In this document: one piece after another, positions 1 to 11,407 of the stretch
Numbering within the stretch: position 1 is the stretch's first letter
How the letters are laid out: every line of letters starts with the position of its first letter
Assembly (NCBI RefSeq): GCF_014648555.1
Contig: NZ_BMRI01000045.1
Coordinates: 562-45,218 of the forward strand
Direction: 5' to 3'
Length of the DNA stretch: 44,657 nucleotides
From: Kitasatospora griseola
Lineage (GTDB): Bacteria; Actinomycetota; Actinomycetes; Streptomycetales; Streptomycetaceae
Notes under the pieces: model-generated
What the model was told of the DNA's origin: nothing
Databases searched by the model: none
Seen by the model: the letters and a program-made list of their open reading frames with translations, nothing else
Program-made: the position numbers and the translations under genes

Positions 1-2850
<2,850 letters not shown>

Positions 2851-2885
2851 CGTGTCTTCGGACTCCTTCACGGCGAGCGGGACCA

Positions 2886-2937
2886 CCGGTCGCCGAACCG
2901 TGGCGGGCGCCCGCGCTCGCGGGTGCCCGCCGACCGG
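2886..2937 (-). terminator. GC-rich stem-loop between ALA synthase and PKS
   Basis: An inner stem pairs 2902-2915 with 2918-2931 (14 pairs with one G-U; the innermost pair would open to give a normal loop). An outer stem pairs CCGGTCG (2886-2892) with CGACCGG (2931-2937). It lies in the 251-bp spacer downstream of the ALA synthase and just upstream of the PKS start. It has no U-tract, as is common for actinomycete terminators. It could instead act in the PKS leader. Confidence 0.45.
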
Positions 2938-3101
2938 GACGCCTTCGTCAGGCCCGGTGCGAACCGCCACCGGACCTGCGACGTCGATCTTTCCGACGCC
3001 GCATAGCGGCCCGATAGCGCAGGCCGCGACACGACGCGGGCGGGGGGAGCGGGTGGGGCGCGGAGCGGCGCGAGAGCCGCGCGCGCACCCCGTGGAGCGG
3101 G

Positions 3102-4346
3102 TCAGCCGTCCGTTCGGCCGGGCTGCTGCGCGTCCTGGGTGCGCGGCACCCCCAGCTCCTGCCAGATCCCGTCCAGTGCCGCGACGAACGCCTCGACCTG
3201 CGCGGGCTGGTGGACGGCGCCGGGCGCGCTCCGGAGGATCTCCTGTCCCGCGCGCACGCTCGGCGCGTTGATCGCCTGCACGTAGATGCCGTGGCGTTCC
3301 AGCAGCAGGGCGGAGATCCGCCGGGCGAGCGCGTCGTCCCCGACGAAGATCGAGACGATGTGGGAGCCGTCGGAGACGAAGGGGATGCCGTGCTCCGTGA
3401 GCAGCCGGTGCGTCAGCCGCGCGTTCGCGTGGAGCCGGTCGCGCTCCTCGTCCGAACCGCGCAGGTGCCGGACCGCGGCGAGCGCTCCCGCCACGACCGC
3501 CGGCGGCAGGGCGGTGGTGAAGATGAAGGAGCGGGACAGGCCGCGCACCGCGTCGACCAGTTCGGCGGGGCCGGCGATGTACCCGCCGGTGGTGCCGAAT
3601 CCCTTGGCGAGCGTTCCCATGATGACGGTGAACTGGTCCGCGATGCCCAGGCTCGCGGCGATGCCGGCGCCCTCCGGCCCGTACATCCCGACCGCGTGGA
3701 CCTCGTCGAGGAAGGTCATCGCGCCGTACTTCCGGGCGATCCGGGCGATCTCGGCGAGCGGGGCGACGTCACCCGCCATCGAGTAGACCGACTCCATGAC
3801 GATCATCTTCGGCCGGTCGGGATCGGCGGCGGACAGCAGCTCTTCCAGGTGCGCCGTGTCGTTGTGCCGGAAAATGTGCTTCTCGGCGCCGCTGTGGCGG
3901 AGTCCGTCGATGATCGAGGCGTGGTTCATCTCGTCGGAGAAGACGACGCAGTCCCCCAGTCGGCCGGCGAGGACCGTGAGGGCTCCGTCATTGGCGGTGT
4001 ACCCGGAGGTGAAGAGAAGGGCGTCCTCCTTGCCGTGCAGATCCGCGAGTTCGTTCTCCAGCAGCACGTGGTAGTGGTTGGTCCCCCCGATGTTCCTGGA
4101 GCCGCCCGAGCCCGCGCCGTACTCGTCGAGGGCTTCGCGGGTCGCCGCCAGGACCAGCGGGTGCTGGCCCATTCCCAGGTAGTCGTTGCTGCACCACACG
4201 CTGATCTCGGAGGTGACCCCGTCCCGCCGGCTCCGGGCCGCCGGAAATTTCCCGGCGAGCCGGCCGATCTCCAGGAACTCCCGTTTCGCCTTCGGCGATC
4301 CGCCTTCCGCCATGCGCAGCGAGAAGAGCTCCAGGTATTGGTTCAT
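3102..4346 (-). CDS. 5-aminolevulinate synthase (C5N-unit type)
   Basis: This 414-aa alpha-oxoamine synthase should condense glycine and succinyl-CoA to 5-aminolevulinate using PLP. Visible motifs are WCSNDYLGMG, GSGGSRNIGGT, FLDEVHAVGMYG (Asp and His around the PLP pyridine ring) and GTLAKGFGTTGG with Schiff-base Lys248. The length is normal for the family. Streptomyces make haem precursors by the C5 glutamate route, so an ALA synthase in such a genome usually belongs to a secondary-metabolite cluster making the 2-amino-3-hydroxycyclopentenone (C5N) unit. The same enzyme both forms and cyclises ALA in those pathways (established for asukamycin-type enzymes). The ATG is preceded by GGAGAAAAGGG. 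It is divergent from the ligase pair, which fits ALA-CoA formation and cyclisation. Haem supply is the alternative but less likely. Confidence 0.93.
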   Translation of the reverse strand: MNQYLELFSLRMAEGGSPKAKREFLEIGRLAGKFPAARSRRDGVTSEISVWCSNDYLGMGQHPLVLAATREALDEYGAGSGGSRNIGGTNHYHVLLENELADLHGKEDALLFTSGYTANDGALTVLAGRLGDCVVFSDEMNHASIIDGLRHSGAEKHIFRHNDTAHLEELLSAADPDRPKMIVMESVYSMAGDVAPLAEIARIARKYGAMTFLDEVHAVGMYGPEGAGIAASLGIADQFTVIMGTLAKGFGTTGGYIAGPAELVDAVRGLSRSFIFTTALPPAVVAGALAAVRHLRGSDEERDRLHANARLTHRLLTEHGIPFVSDGSHIVSIFVGDDALARRISALLLERHGIYVQAINAPSVRAGQEILRSAPGAVHQPAQVEAFVAALDGIWQELGVPRTQDAQQPGRTDG

Positions 4347-4557
4347 GACGACCCTTTTCTCCGAAGGCTGCACCGATGCGGGGCCCGGACCGGCGGAGGA
4401 AATTGTCTCAGAGCGAAATATCACTTCGATGGCGCGGACTGCGACAATTGAGAACCGGCCGCGCATCCGCTTTCCCTGTTCACGCCCCATGGCGGACCTG
4501 CATTGCGTGTTGTAGGGTGTGCGGAAATTCCTCGGACCGGCACCACTGGAGTTTCCC
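4347..4557. promoter_or_regulatory. Divergent promoter region, ALA synthase / acyl-CoA ligase
   Basis: This 211-bp spacer is visibly more AT-rich than its surroundings and must carry both outward promoters. AATTGTC (4401-4407) is repeated inverted as GACAATT (4443-4449), which could be a two-site operator. I could not assign -35 and -10 boxes with confidence. Confidence 0.45.
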
Positions 4558-6102
4558 ATGCCGTCGGACGAAACGTACGTCAGCCAAATCCTTGAGGTAA
4601 TCTCCGCGGAACCGGAGAAAGTGGTCCTGTCCTGGCGCGACCGGACGCTCACCGCGGCGGAGCTGACCGCCCTGGTCCGGTCGGCCGCGCAGGCCCTGCA
4701 CCAGCAGGCCGGCGGGAGCGGCGCCGACGCCGTGGTCGCCATCCTGACCGTCACCAACACCGCCCCGACGCTGGTCCTGCGGTACGCCGCGAACCTGGTC
4801 GGGGCCACGGTGGTCCACCTGCACACCACCAACGCGGTCGACCCGGCGGACCACCTGGCCGCCGGCGCCAAGCTCAAGATCCTCCGGGACACCGGTGCGA
4901 CGCACCTGGCCGTCGACGCGGAGAACCTCGCGACCGCCCGTGAACTGCGCGAGCGGCTGGGCGCCCCGCTCACCCTCGTCGCCCTCGGCGACTTCGGCCC
5001 CGACGTCCTGGACCTGACGGCCGGGGACCCGGACGCGCTGGACCTGTCCGGCATCGGGATCGCACCCGACCGGCCCGCGGTGGTGACCTACACGAGCGGG
5101 ACGACCGGCGAACCGAAGGGCATCGCCTTCGACTTCCGGGCCCGCAACGGCTTCATCTCCGCCGGGCTCCAGATGCGCTGGCGGTCCGTCTACCTGGCCT
5201 GCCTCCCGCTCAGCCACTCCAGCGGCGCCACGGCCGACGACTCGCTCGCGTCCGGCGGCTCGGTGGTCCTGCGGGACGGCTTCGACCCGGGCGACGTGCT
5301 GCGTTCCGTCGCGCGGCACGGAGTCACCCGGATGCTGCTCTCCCCTCCCCAGCTGTACCTGCTGATGGACCACCCGGAGGTGGGCGCGACCGACCTGTCC
5401 AGCCTCCGAATGGTCACCTACCTGGGCTCCCCCGCGTCCCCCGAGCGACTGGCCGAGGCGGTCAAGGTCTTCGGCGACGTGCTGCTCCAGGTGTACGCGA
5501 CCAGCGAGGCGGGCTTCGTCAGCATGCTCTCGCCCGCCGAGCACCTCGACGCCCGGTTGCGGGCCACGGTCGGCCGCCCGATGCCCGACTGGGTCCGGAT
5601 CACCGATCCGGACGACCACCGCGACCTGCCGCCCGGCGACACCGGCGAGGTCGTCGTCCGGTCGCCGTTCACGATGAGCGCGTACGTGGCCGAGCCCGAA
5701 CTCACCGCCCGGACGGTACGGGACGGCTGGGTGCACACCGGCGACCTCGGCTTCGTCGACGGCGACGGCTACCTCCACCTGCGCGGCCGGATCGGCGAGG
5801 TGATCAAGACCAACGGCATCAAGATCCATCCGGTGACGGTGGAGAACGCCCTGCTGGCCCATCCGGACGTGCTGCAGGCCGCTGCCTTCTGCGTCCGGGA
5901 CCGGGACCGGATCGAGTACCTCCACGCCGCCGTGGTGCTGCGCGACGCGGGCACGGCCGACCCCGACGAGCTGGCGGAACACGTCCGGACCACCGTCTCG
6001 CCCAAGCACGTCCCCGCGCGGATCCGCGTCCGCTCCGCGCTGCCCCTCACCGGTGTCGGAAAACCGGACAAGGCGCGGCTGGCCGCGGAAGCGGGCGGGT
6101 GA
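4558..6102 (+). CDS. Acyl-CoA ligase / adenylate-forming enzyme (candidate C5N-pathway ligase)
   Basis: A 514-aa class I adenylate-forming enzyme. The P-loop is YTSGTTGEPKG from residue 178, the A5 region is VYATSEAG, A7 is GWVHTGDLG, A8 is GRIGEVIKTNGIKIHP and the C-terminal catalytic lysine is in GVGKPDKARL. It activates a carboxylate with ATP and probably passes it to CoA. In C5N pathways an acyl-CoA ligase converts ALA to ALA-CoA before cyclisation, and the divergent pairing with the ALA synthase supports that job. I chose the ATG at 4558 because TGGAG precedes it at good spacing; an in-frame GTG at 4519 lacks one. The gene overlaps the next ligase by GTGA, implying translational coupling. 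Substrate is inferred from context only. Confidence 0.85.
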   Translation: MPSDETYVSQILEVISAEPEKVVLSWRDRTLTAAELTALVRSAAQALHQQAGGSGADAVVAILTVTNTAPTLVLRYAANLVGATVVHLHTTNAVDPADHLAAGAKLKILRDTGATHLAVDAENLATARELRERLGAPLTLVALGDFGPDVLDLTAGDPDALDLSGIGIAPDRPAVVTYTSGTTGEPKGIAFDFRARNGFISAGLQMRWRSVYLACLPLSHSSGATADDSLASGGSVVLRDGFDPGDVLRSVARHGVTRMLLSPPQLYLLMDHPEVGATDLSSLRMVTYLGSPASPERLAEAVKVFGDVLLQVYATSEAGFVSMLSPAEHLDARLRATVGRPMPDWVRITDPDDHRDLPPGDTGEVVVRSPFTMSAYVAEPELTARTVRDGWVHTGDLGFVDGDGYLHLRGRIGEVIKTNGIKIHPVTVENALLAHPDVLQAAAFCVRDRDRIEYLHAAVVLRDAGTADPDELAEHVRTTVSPKHVPARIRVRSALPLTGVGKPDKARLAAEAGG

Positions 6103-7667
6103 GCCCCGTGACCCTCTCCGTGGCGGCCATCCTCGCCGAGTCCGCGCTGCGCCGGCCGGAGCACCCGGCGATCGTGTCCGGCACCCGAAGGATCACCTAC
6201 CGCGAGCTGTGGGACGGGGCGCGGAGGTACGCGGCGGTGCTGCGCGCGCGGGGCATCGGCCCCGACGACAAGGTGGCGCTGCTGCTGCCCAACACCCCGC
6301 ACTTCCCGCTGGCCTACTTCGGCGTGCTCGCGCTCGGCGCGGTCGCGGTCCCGGTGCACGCCCTGCTCCGGGCGGAGGAGATCGCGTACGTCCTGCGGGA
6401 CTCCGGGGCGGCGGCGCTGATCTGCGCCGCCCCGCTGCTGGCCGAGGGCGGCAAGGCGGCGGAGACGGCCGGCACACCCCTGCTCACCGTCATGGAGGAA
6501 GCGGAGGGGGGCGCCGCCGCCCGGCGGCTGGACGTGCTCGCGGCGCGGAGCACCCCGATCGACCGCCAGGTGCCGCGCGACCCCGGGGACATCGCGCTGG
6601 TCCTCTACACCTCCGGCACCACCGGCCGGCCCAAGGGCGCCCAGCTCACGCACCTCAACGTGGTGATGAACGTCGACACGACCATGCTGTCGCCGTTCGA
6701 CTTCACCGCGGACGACGTCCTGCTCGGCTGCCTGCCCCTGTTCCACACCTTCGGCCAGATCTGCGGCATGAACACCTGCTTCCGGGCGGGGGCGACCCTG
6801 GTGCTGATGCCGCGGTTCGACGGACCGGGCGCGCTGGAGCTCATGGTGCGGGAGGGCTGCACCCTGTTCATGGGGGTCCCGACGATGTACACGGCGCTCC
6901 TGGAGGCGGCCCGCGCCGACCCGCGCCGGCCCGCGCTCGACCGCGCGTTCTCCGGCGGCGCCGCGCTGCCGGTGGCGGTCCTGGACGCGTTCCAGGAGGC
7001 GTTCGGCTGCCCGGTCCTCGAAGGGTACGGGCTGACCGAGGCGTCCCCGGTGGTGACCTACAACCAGAAGGCGTGGCCGCTCAAGCCCGGCACGGTGGGC
7101 CGGCCGATCTGGGGCGTCGAGGTCGAGATCGCCCGGGCCGAGGTGGCGGACCGGATCGAGCTGCTGCCCGCCGGCGAGACGGGGGAGGTCGTCTTCCGGG
7201 GGCACAACGTGATGGCCGGCTACCTGAACCGGCCGGAGGCGACCGCCGAGGCCGTCGTGGACGGCTGGTTCCGCTCGGGCGACCTCGGCGTCATGGACGA
7301 CGAGGGCTACCTCTCCATCGTCGACCGCAAGAAGGACGTGGTGCTGCGCGGCGGCTACAACGTCTACCCGCGCGAGGTGGAGGACGTTCTGGCCCACCAC
7401 CCGGCGATCGCCCAGGTGGCCGTCATCGGGCTCCCCCACCCCGTCCACGGCGAGGAGGTCTGCGCGGTGGTGCGGGCTCGCCCCGGCACCGCGCCGGGTC
7501 CGGCCCTCGGCACCGAGATCGTCGCCTGGTGCAGGGAGCGGATGGCGCCGTACAAGTACCCGCGCCAGGTGGAGTTCGTGGACGCCTTCCCCCTGGGCGC
7601 CAGCGGCAAGGTACTCAAACGGGAGCTGGTCGCCCTGCTGAGCGCCGCGGACCGGCCTGATCGCTGA
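6099..7667 (+). CDS. FadD-like acyl-CoA synthetase
   Basis: A 522-aa adenylate-forming enzyme of the fatty/aryl acyl-CoA synthetase type. It has YTSGTTGRPKG from residue 170, EGYGLTEASPV (A5), GWFRSGDLG (A7), DRKKDVVLRGGYNVYP (A8) and the A10 lysine in GASGKVLKREL. All core motifs are intact, so it should be active. The GTG start overlaps the preceding stop in a GTGA; a second GTG lies 9 nt further in. Co-translation with the C5N-type ligase suggests both serve one pathway. It may activate the polyketide starter for the loading AT or the acyl chain that receives the C5N amide; the sequence does not discriminate. Confidence 0.85.
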   Translation: MSPVTLSVAAILAESALRRPEHPAIVSGTRRITYRELWDGARRYAAVLRARGIGPDDKVALLLPNTPHFPLAYFGVLALGAVAVPVHALLRAEEIAYVLRDSGAAALICAAPLLAEGGKAAETAGTPLLTVMEEAEGGAAARRLDVLAARSTPIDRQVPRDPGDIALVLYTSGTTGRPKGAQLTHLNVVMNVDTTMLSPFDFTADDVLLGCLPLFHTFGQICGMNTCFRAGATLVLMPRFDGPGALELMVREGCTLFMGVPTMYTALLEAARADPRRPALDRAFSGGAALPVAVLDAFQEAFGCPVLEGYGLTEASPVVTYNQKAWPLKPGTVGRPIWGVEVEIARAEVADRIELLPAGETGEVVFRGHNVMAGYLNRPEATAEAVVDGWFRSGDLGVMDDEGYLSIVDRKKDVVLRGGYNVYPREVEDVLAHHPAIAQVAVIGLPHPVHGEEVCAVVRARPGTAPGPALGTEIVAWCRERMAPYKYPRQVEFVDAFPLGASGKVLKRELVALLSAADRPDR

Positions 7668-8044
7668 CCGCCGGGGCGATTTGTCGACCGTTCGGGACGG
7701 GACCCCGCCGAAAAGGCGCGTTCGGGCAGGTGGTCGGACGGTACTGGTGGCCGCGCCACTTCCCGTGTGCAGAAACAGTCGCCGTGCGGAGCTCGTCCCG
7801 GAAGCCGGGGTCCTGGTCGACCCACTGGGACGGGTTTCCGCAGGTGACGGTGGCATCGAGCCGGACGGCCGCACGCCAGGTCGCGTCGGAGAGCCCGGGC
7901 TCGCGCTACGCCGCCCCGACCTCGACCTCGACCTCGGCGGGCACCTGGCCGACCCCGCTGCTGCCCGGCGAACAGCGGCGGGCACCGCCGTGCGGTCCTG
8001 CCCCGCGCGACTGCCGAGTCCGCGGATCGGGGATGCTGGTGTGC
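7668..8044. other. Non-coding spacer, no gene recognised
   Basis: These 377 bp lie between the ligase pair and the WYL regulator. I checked both strands and found no frame with a plausible start, ribosome binding site and recognisable product. A minus-strand stretch around 7740-7905 reads through without stops but has no start and resembles no family I know. The regulator's promoter should lie near the right end. Confidence 0.5.
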
Positions 8045-9073
8045 ATGCGTGCCGCCCGCCTGATCCGCATGGCCCTCCTGCTGCAGTCCACCCCCGGTCT
8101 GACCGCCGCCGAGCTGGCCCGGGAGCTGGAGGTGTCCGAGCGGACCGTCATCCGCGACGTCCAGGCGCTCCAGGAGGCCGGGGTCCCGGTCCGGTCGGAA
8201 CGCGGCCGGACCGGCGGCTACCGGCTCGCTCCCGGCCACCGCACCCGCCTGACCACGCTGCACCCCACCGAGGCCGAGACCCTCTACCTGTCCGGCCTGC
8301 CCTCCGCGTTGCGCGACCTCGGGCTCTCCGACGCGGCCGGCACCGCCCGGCTGAAACTGTCCGCCACCCTGCTGCCCTCGCTGCGGGCCGCCGCCGAGTC
8401 CTCGGCCCGGCGTTTCCACCTGGACGCGCCGGCCTGGTTCCGCGAGCCGTCCACCCCCGAGCTGCTGCCGGAGCTGGCCCGCGCCCTCTGGGCCGACCGC
8501 GCGGTCGAGTTCGCCTACGCCCGCCCCGGCCGCGAGCCCGGGGCGGCCCGCCGGGTGGAACCGTACGGGTTGGTCCTGAAGGCGGGCGTCTGGTACCTGG
8601 TGGGCCGGATCCCCGATGCCGCGACCGCCGCCTTCCGCACCTGGCGCGCCGACCGGATCACCGCACTGCACACACCCGTTGACGGCGCGTTCACCCGCGA
8701 GGCGTCCTTCGACCTGGCGGCGTACTGGCAGGAGCACAGCGCCCGGTTCGCCCTCTCGCTGCTGCGTGCCACCGTCACGGTGCGGCTCACCCCGGCGGGC
8801 GTGCGCCGACTGCCCGAGGTCACCGACCGGGCGGCGGCCGGACGGGCGCTGGCCGCCGCCGCGCCCCCGGACCCCGCCGGCCGCGTCACCCTCGAACTGG
8901 CCGTGGAGTCCGAGGAGATCGCGTTCGCCGAACTGGCCTCGCTCGGCGCGGAGGCCGAGGTACTGGCCCCGCCCGCGCTCCGCACCCGCCTCGCCCGGCA
9001 CGCCCGGGCCTTCGCCGCGCTCTACTGCGACGAAGACGCAGGCGCCGGGGATGCCGCCGAGTATCAGCGGTAG
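8045..9073 (+). CDS. WYL-domain transcriptional regulator (YafY/DeoR-like)
   Basis: A 342-aa cytoplasmic DNA-binding regulator. An N-terminal HTH_11 winged helix (about residues 1-60) has LTAAELARELEVSERTVIRDVQALQEAG written in the family pattern: key elements are the SERTVIRDV recognition helix and the GYRLAPG wing. The middle and C-terminal part carries the WYL sensing domain, with RRVEPYGLVLKAGVWYLVG at about residues 165-185, followed by the WCX extension. WYL proteins respond to small ligands or nucleic acids and may activate or repress. The 3' end overlaps the convergent SDR gene by 10 bp, and the pair probably forms a small regulatory unit. ATG 8045 has GGGGATG-type pairing upstream; ATG 8033 is an alternative. 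Confidence 0.88.
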   Translation: MRAARLIRMALLLQSTPGLTAAELARELEVSERTVIRDVQALQEAGVPVRSERGRTGGYRLAPGHRTRLTTLHPTEAETLYLSGLPSALRDLGLSDAAGTARLKLSATLLPSLRAAAESSARRFHLDAPAWFREPSTPELLPELARALWADRAVEFAYARPGREPGAARRVEPYGLVLKAGVWYLVGRIPDAATAAFRTWRADRITALHTPVDGAFTREASFDLAAYWQEHSARFALSLLRATVTVRLTPAGVRRLPEVTDRAAAGRALAAAAPPDPAGRVTLELAVESEEIAFAELASLGAEAEVLAPPALRTRLARHARAFAALYCDEDAGAGDAAEYQR

Positions 9074-10029
9074 TCCTCCGCCGAGACCGAATCGCCCCGC
9101 TCGCCCATCGCCTCGAAGTACGCCCAGGCGTCCGGCCTGCTGCCGTCCACGTCCGTGACGCCGTAGACCCGGGCGAGTTCGGCGCTGGACGTCGACTTCC
9201 GGTTCCACCGCTCGGCCCGGCGCGGGTCCGCGGCCAGCGCGGCCACCCCGCGTGCGAGGTACTGCGGCGATTCCGCGATCGCGAAGGCCGGCTCGACCGT
9301 GATGACGTCCCGCCAGTTCTCCTCCGCCACGCCGAAGTGCGTCAGCATCTGCTCGGAGCGCAGGAAGCCCGGCGTCACGCACACCGCCGCACCGCCGTAC
9401 TCCGCCAGCTCCTCACCCAGCCCGAAGGCCATCCGGATCGGCGCGTTCTTCGCCAGGTCGTAGTAGAGGTTCTCCCGGTACCGGCGGTTGGTCACCGCCG
9501 TGCCGTCGGTGACCTCCACCAGCAGCGGCGCGGCCGACCGCACCAGCAGCGGCAGGCCGAGCGCCGCTGTGATCACGTGCGAGCGCACGCCCAGCTCCAA
9601 CATCCGCAGCCCGTCGGCGAGCGGCGTCTCCCAGCTCTTCTTCCCGAAGATCGACTCGGCCGTCAGGCGCTCGCCGCCCCACAGGTCGTTGACCAGGACG
9701 TCGAGCTTCCCCTGCTCCTCCTCGATCCGCCCGAACAGCGCCCGCACCTGTCCCTCGTCCAGATGGTCGGTGGGTACCGCGATCCCCACCCCGCCGGCCG
9801 CCGTCACCAACTCCCCCGTCTCCTCGATCGTCTCGCTCGCCCGGCCCACCTCGCTCACCCGCTCGCGGGTCGTCCGTCCGGTCACGTAGACCGTCGCCCC
9901 CGCCCGGCCCAACTCCACCGCCAGCGCCCGTCCCGCACCCCGGGTCGCCCCCGCCACCAGGACGATCCGACCCGCCAGCGGGCGGACGGGGAGGCTGTCG
10001 CGGGACGGGACATCGTTCGTGTTCTCCAT
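9064..10029 (-). CDS. Short-chain dehydrogenase/reductase
   Basis: A 321-aa NAD(P)-dependent oxidoreductase of the SDR family. The N-terminal Rossmann motif is LVAGATRGAGRALA, followed by TGRTT, which suggests NADPH preference. The YxxxK catalytic pair is in YYDLAKN. The C-terminal tail is longer than in the classic 250-aa SDRs, as in the actinobacterial group often annotated simply as SDR family oxidoreductase. ATG 10029 was chosen over the upstream in-frame start. It converges with the WYL regulator (10-bp overlap), and a strong palindrome sits 20 nt upstream of its start. I see no sign that it belongs to the neighbouring biosynthetic genes. Substrate unknown. Confidence 0.85.
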   Translation of the reverse strand: MENTNDVPSRDSLPVRPLAGRIVLVAGATRGAGRALAVELGRAGATVYVTGRTTRERVSEVGRASETIEETGELVTAAGGVGIAVPTDHLDEGQVRALFGRIEEEQGKLDVLVNDLWGGERLTAESIFGKKSWETPLADGLRMLELGVRSHVITAALGLPLLVRSAAPLLVEVTDGTAVTNRRYRENLYYDLAKNAPIRMAFGLGEELAEYGGAAVCVTPGFLRSEQMLTHFGVAEENWRDVITVEPAFAIAESPQYLARGVAALAADPRRAERWNRKSTSSAELARVYGVTDVDGSRPDAWAYFEAMGERGDSVSAEDYR

Positions 10030-10048
10030 GCCTTCAACGATCGCCGCC

Positions 10049-10073
10049 AAAGGTGACAGATGACGTCACCTTT
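10049..10073. promoter_or_regulatory. Palindromic operator candidate upstream of the SDR gene
   Basis: AAAGGTGAC (10049-10057) and GTCACCTTT (10065-10073) are perfect 9-bp inverted arms around a 7-nt spacer. The site lies 20 nt upstream of the SDR start, where a repressor dimer would block transcription. The regulator is not identified; the adjacent WYL protein is one candidate. Confidence 0.6.
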
Positions 10074-10220
10074 AATTCCTGCACAACTTGCCCGCGACAT
10101 CGACACCACCGGGTGGGCCCGGGCCGGCGGCGAGGACAGCCGGCAGGTCACCGGCCCTGCCTGCGGGCTCCGTGCCGGTGAACGCCTGGGCTGTCGGTCG
10201 GCGGTGCCAGGGTGGGCGGC

Positions 10221-10493
10221 ATGGACGAGCATGACGAGCAGTTGCTGCGCGGCCGGGTGTACGGCGCCGAGCACGACGATCCGGGGCCGCGCCCGGGCCG
10301 CGAGTACCGGGAGCTGGTCGGCGGTCCGCTCGACGGCCTGCTGCTGGACGTCACCGGCTGGACGGGCGACGAACTCGAATGCGGGGCCGCGCTGGTCACC
10401 GAGCTCGGCCACTACGGCGGCGGGGGCCGCACGCACTACGCGCCCCGCCCCGCCGACCCGCTCCGGTGGGACTGGGCGGGCGACACGCCTTGA
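10221..10493 (+). CDS. Small hypothetical protein
   Basis: A 90-aa acidic, soluble protein with no signal peptide or membrane segment and no motif I recognise. It contains EYRELVGGPLDGLLLDVTGW and ends RPADPLRWDWAGDTP. Third-position G/C bias fits a real Streptomyces gene. ATG 10221 is chosen; GTG 10212 is possible. It converges with the next small gene with only 3 bp between stops. Confidence 0.55.
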   Translation: MDEHDEQLLRGRVYGAEHDDPGPRPGREYRELVGGPLDGLLLDVTGWTGDELECGAALVTELGHYGGGGRTHYAPRPADPLRWDWAGDTP

Positions 10494-10496
10494 CCG

Positions 10497-10760
10497 TCAC
10501 AGCTCGCGCAGCGCCCACTCGCACTCCGGGCACCGCTGCGCGGCGAACTCGGGCGGGTACCAGGGCTGTCCGGGGGCGGTGCGTCGGTAGTGGGTGTGCT
10601 GCATCGGCACGGTGTCCCGGCCGCACAACGTCATCGGCAGCGGGTCCTCGGGCACGTCCGGGTCGGATCCCGCGGCGTGCACCGCCACCACGGCGGGCTC
10701 CGCGACGCCCGAGCCGGCCTCCCCGCCGGGCCGGACCTCGAACAGCACGATGATCGCCAT
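10497..10760 (-). CDS. Small hypothetical protein with C-terminal CPEC motif
   Basis: An 87-aa protein. The C-terminus carries CPEC (in AAQRCPECEWAL) and an earlier LCGRD, so three cysteines plus His residues in MQHTHY could bind a metal, but the pattern is not a standard zinc ribbon. No signal peptide or transmembrane helix. Starts at ATG 10760; upstream Shine-Dalgarno is poor. Function unknown. It probably has no link to the biosynthetic genes on either side. Confidence 0.5.
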   Translation of the reverse strand: MAIIVLFEVRPGGEAGSGVAEPAVVAVHAAGSDPDVPEDPLPMTLCGRDTVPMQHTHYRRTAPGQPWYPPEFAAQRCPECEWALREL

Positions 10761-10903
10761 GGTGTCGAGCGTTGCCCTGTTCGCGACAGGCGGCCACCGG
10801 GGAGACCCGTCCGGTCAAGAGGGATGACACCGGGTCACATCGGGTCTGCGGCACGGTCGCCTGCGCACGGCCCACCGACCTGCCGACCCCCCCTGACGAG
10901 GCG

Positions 10904-11407
10904 TCAGCTAACGGTGCCCGGACTGGCCGGGCGGATCGGGTCGCCGGTGCGGAGGAGGCCGCCTTCGAGGATCCGGGCGCGCAGGCCGCCGCGGTGGACG
11001 AGGCCGCGCAGGACTCCGGGGCTGGTGAGCTGTTCGAGCCGGGCGCAGGGCTCGCTGAGTGCGATGCCGAGCAGGCGCACCCGGTCTCCGACGGTGAACT
11101 CCAGGCCCACGAGTTCGGTCAGCGGAACGCCGCGGCAGACGACGTTCCGGCGCGCCTCGGAGTGGGTGAGGCGGATTCGGTGATCGCGTTCCAGTGCCGT
11201 GAGGGCGTCGATGTCGAGGAGGGAGATCTCGCAGCCGCGGGAGGCCCGGCCGGGGGCCCGGCCATGTGGTGCGTCGCCCGGGCGGTCCTGGAAGTAGCGG
11301 TCGCCCGCCAGGCCGCGGCCGGTGACGGCGACGGCCTCCCGCACCTCGACGAGGGGCGCGCCGTGGGCCGGCGCGAGGTGGAGCGAGACCGCCGTGCCCT
11401 GCCACAT
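10904..11407 (-). CDS. MOSC-domain protein
   Basis: A 167-aa stand-alone MOSC protein (molybdenum cofactor sulfurase C-terminal-like fold). Visible family features are the early GLAGDRYF, a NVVCRGVPL strand and the conserved cysteine in SEPCARLEQL that ligates molybdenum in active members. Related proteins (YiiM, mARC) reduce N-hydroxylated compounds, a striking match to the N-oxygenase three genes upstream. The ATG directly abuts the carrier-protein stop (TGAATG), so it is translated from the same transcript as the last gene of the run. Role in reversing or trimming N-oxidation is inference; a sulfur-transfer role is the alternative. Confidence 0.85.
   Translation of the reverse strand: MWQGTAVSLHLAPAHGAPLVEVREAVAVTGRGLAGDRYFQDRPGDAPHGRAPGRASRGCEISLLDIDALTALERDHRIRLTHSEARRNVVCRGVPLTELVGLEFTVGDRVRLLGIALSEPCARLEQLTSPGVLRGLVHRGGLRARILEGGLLRTGDPIRPASPGTVS

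Noticed and set aside
4347..5054. Possible longer N-terminus of the ALA synthase
   Set aside because: The extension overlaps the divergent ligase, is Ser/Arg-rich, and the ATG at 4346 has a good ribosome binding site.
7681..8044. Frames in the spacer before the WYL regulator
   Set aside because: No start with ribosome binding site and no recognisable sequence on either strand; may be a decayed gene but I cannot support it.
10893..10907. CTGACG-AGG-CGTCAG hairpin at the MOSC stop
   Set aside because: Only 6-bp arms, overlapping the stop codon and followed by G-run rather than U-run; too weak to call a terminator.
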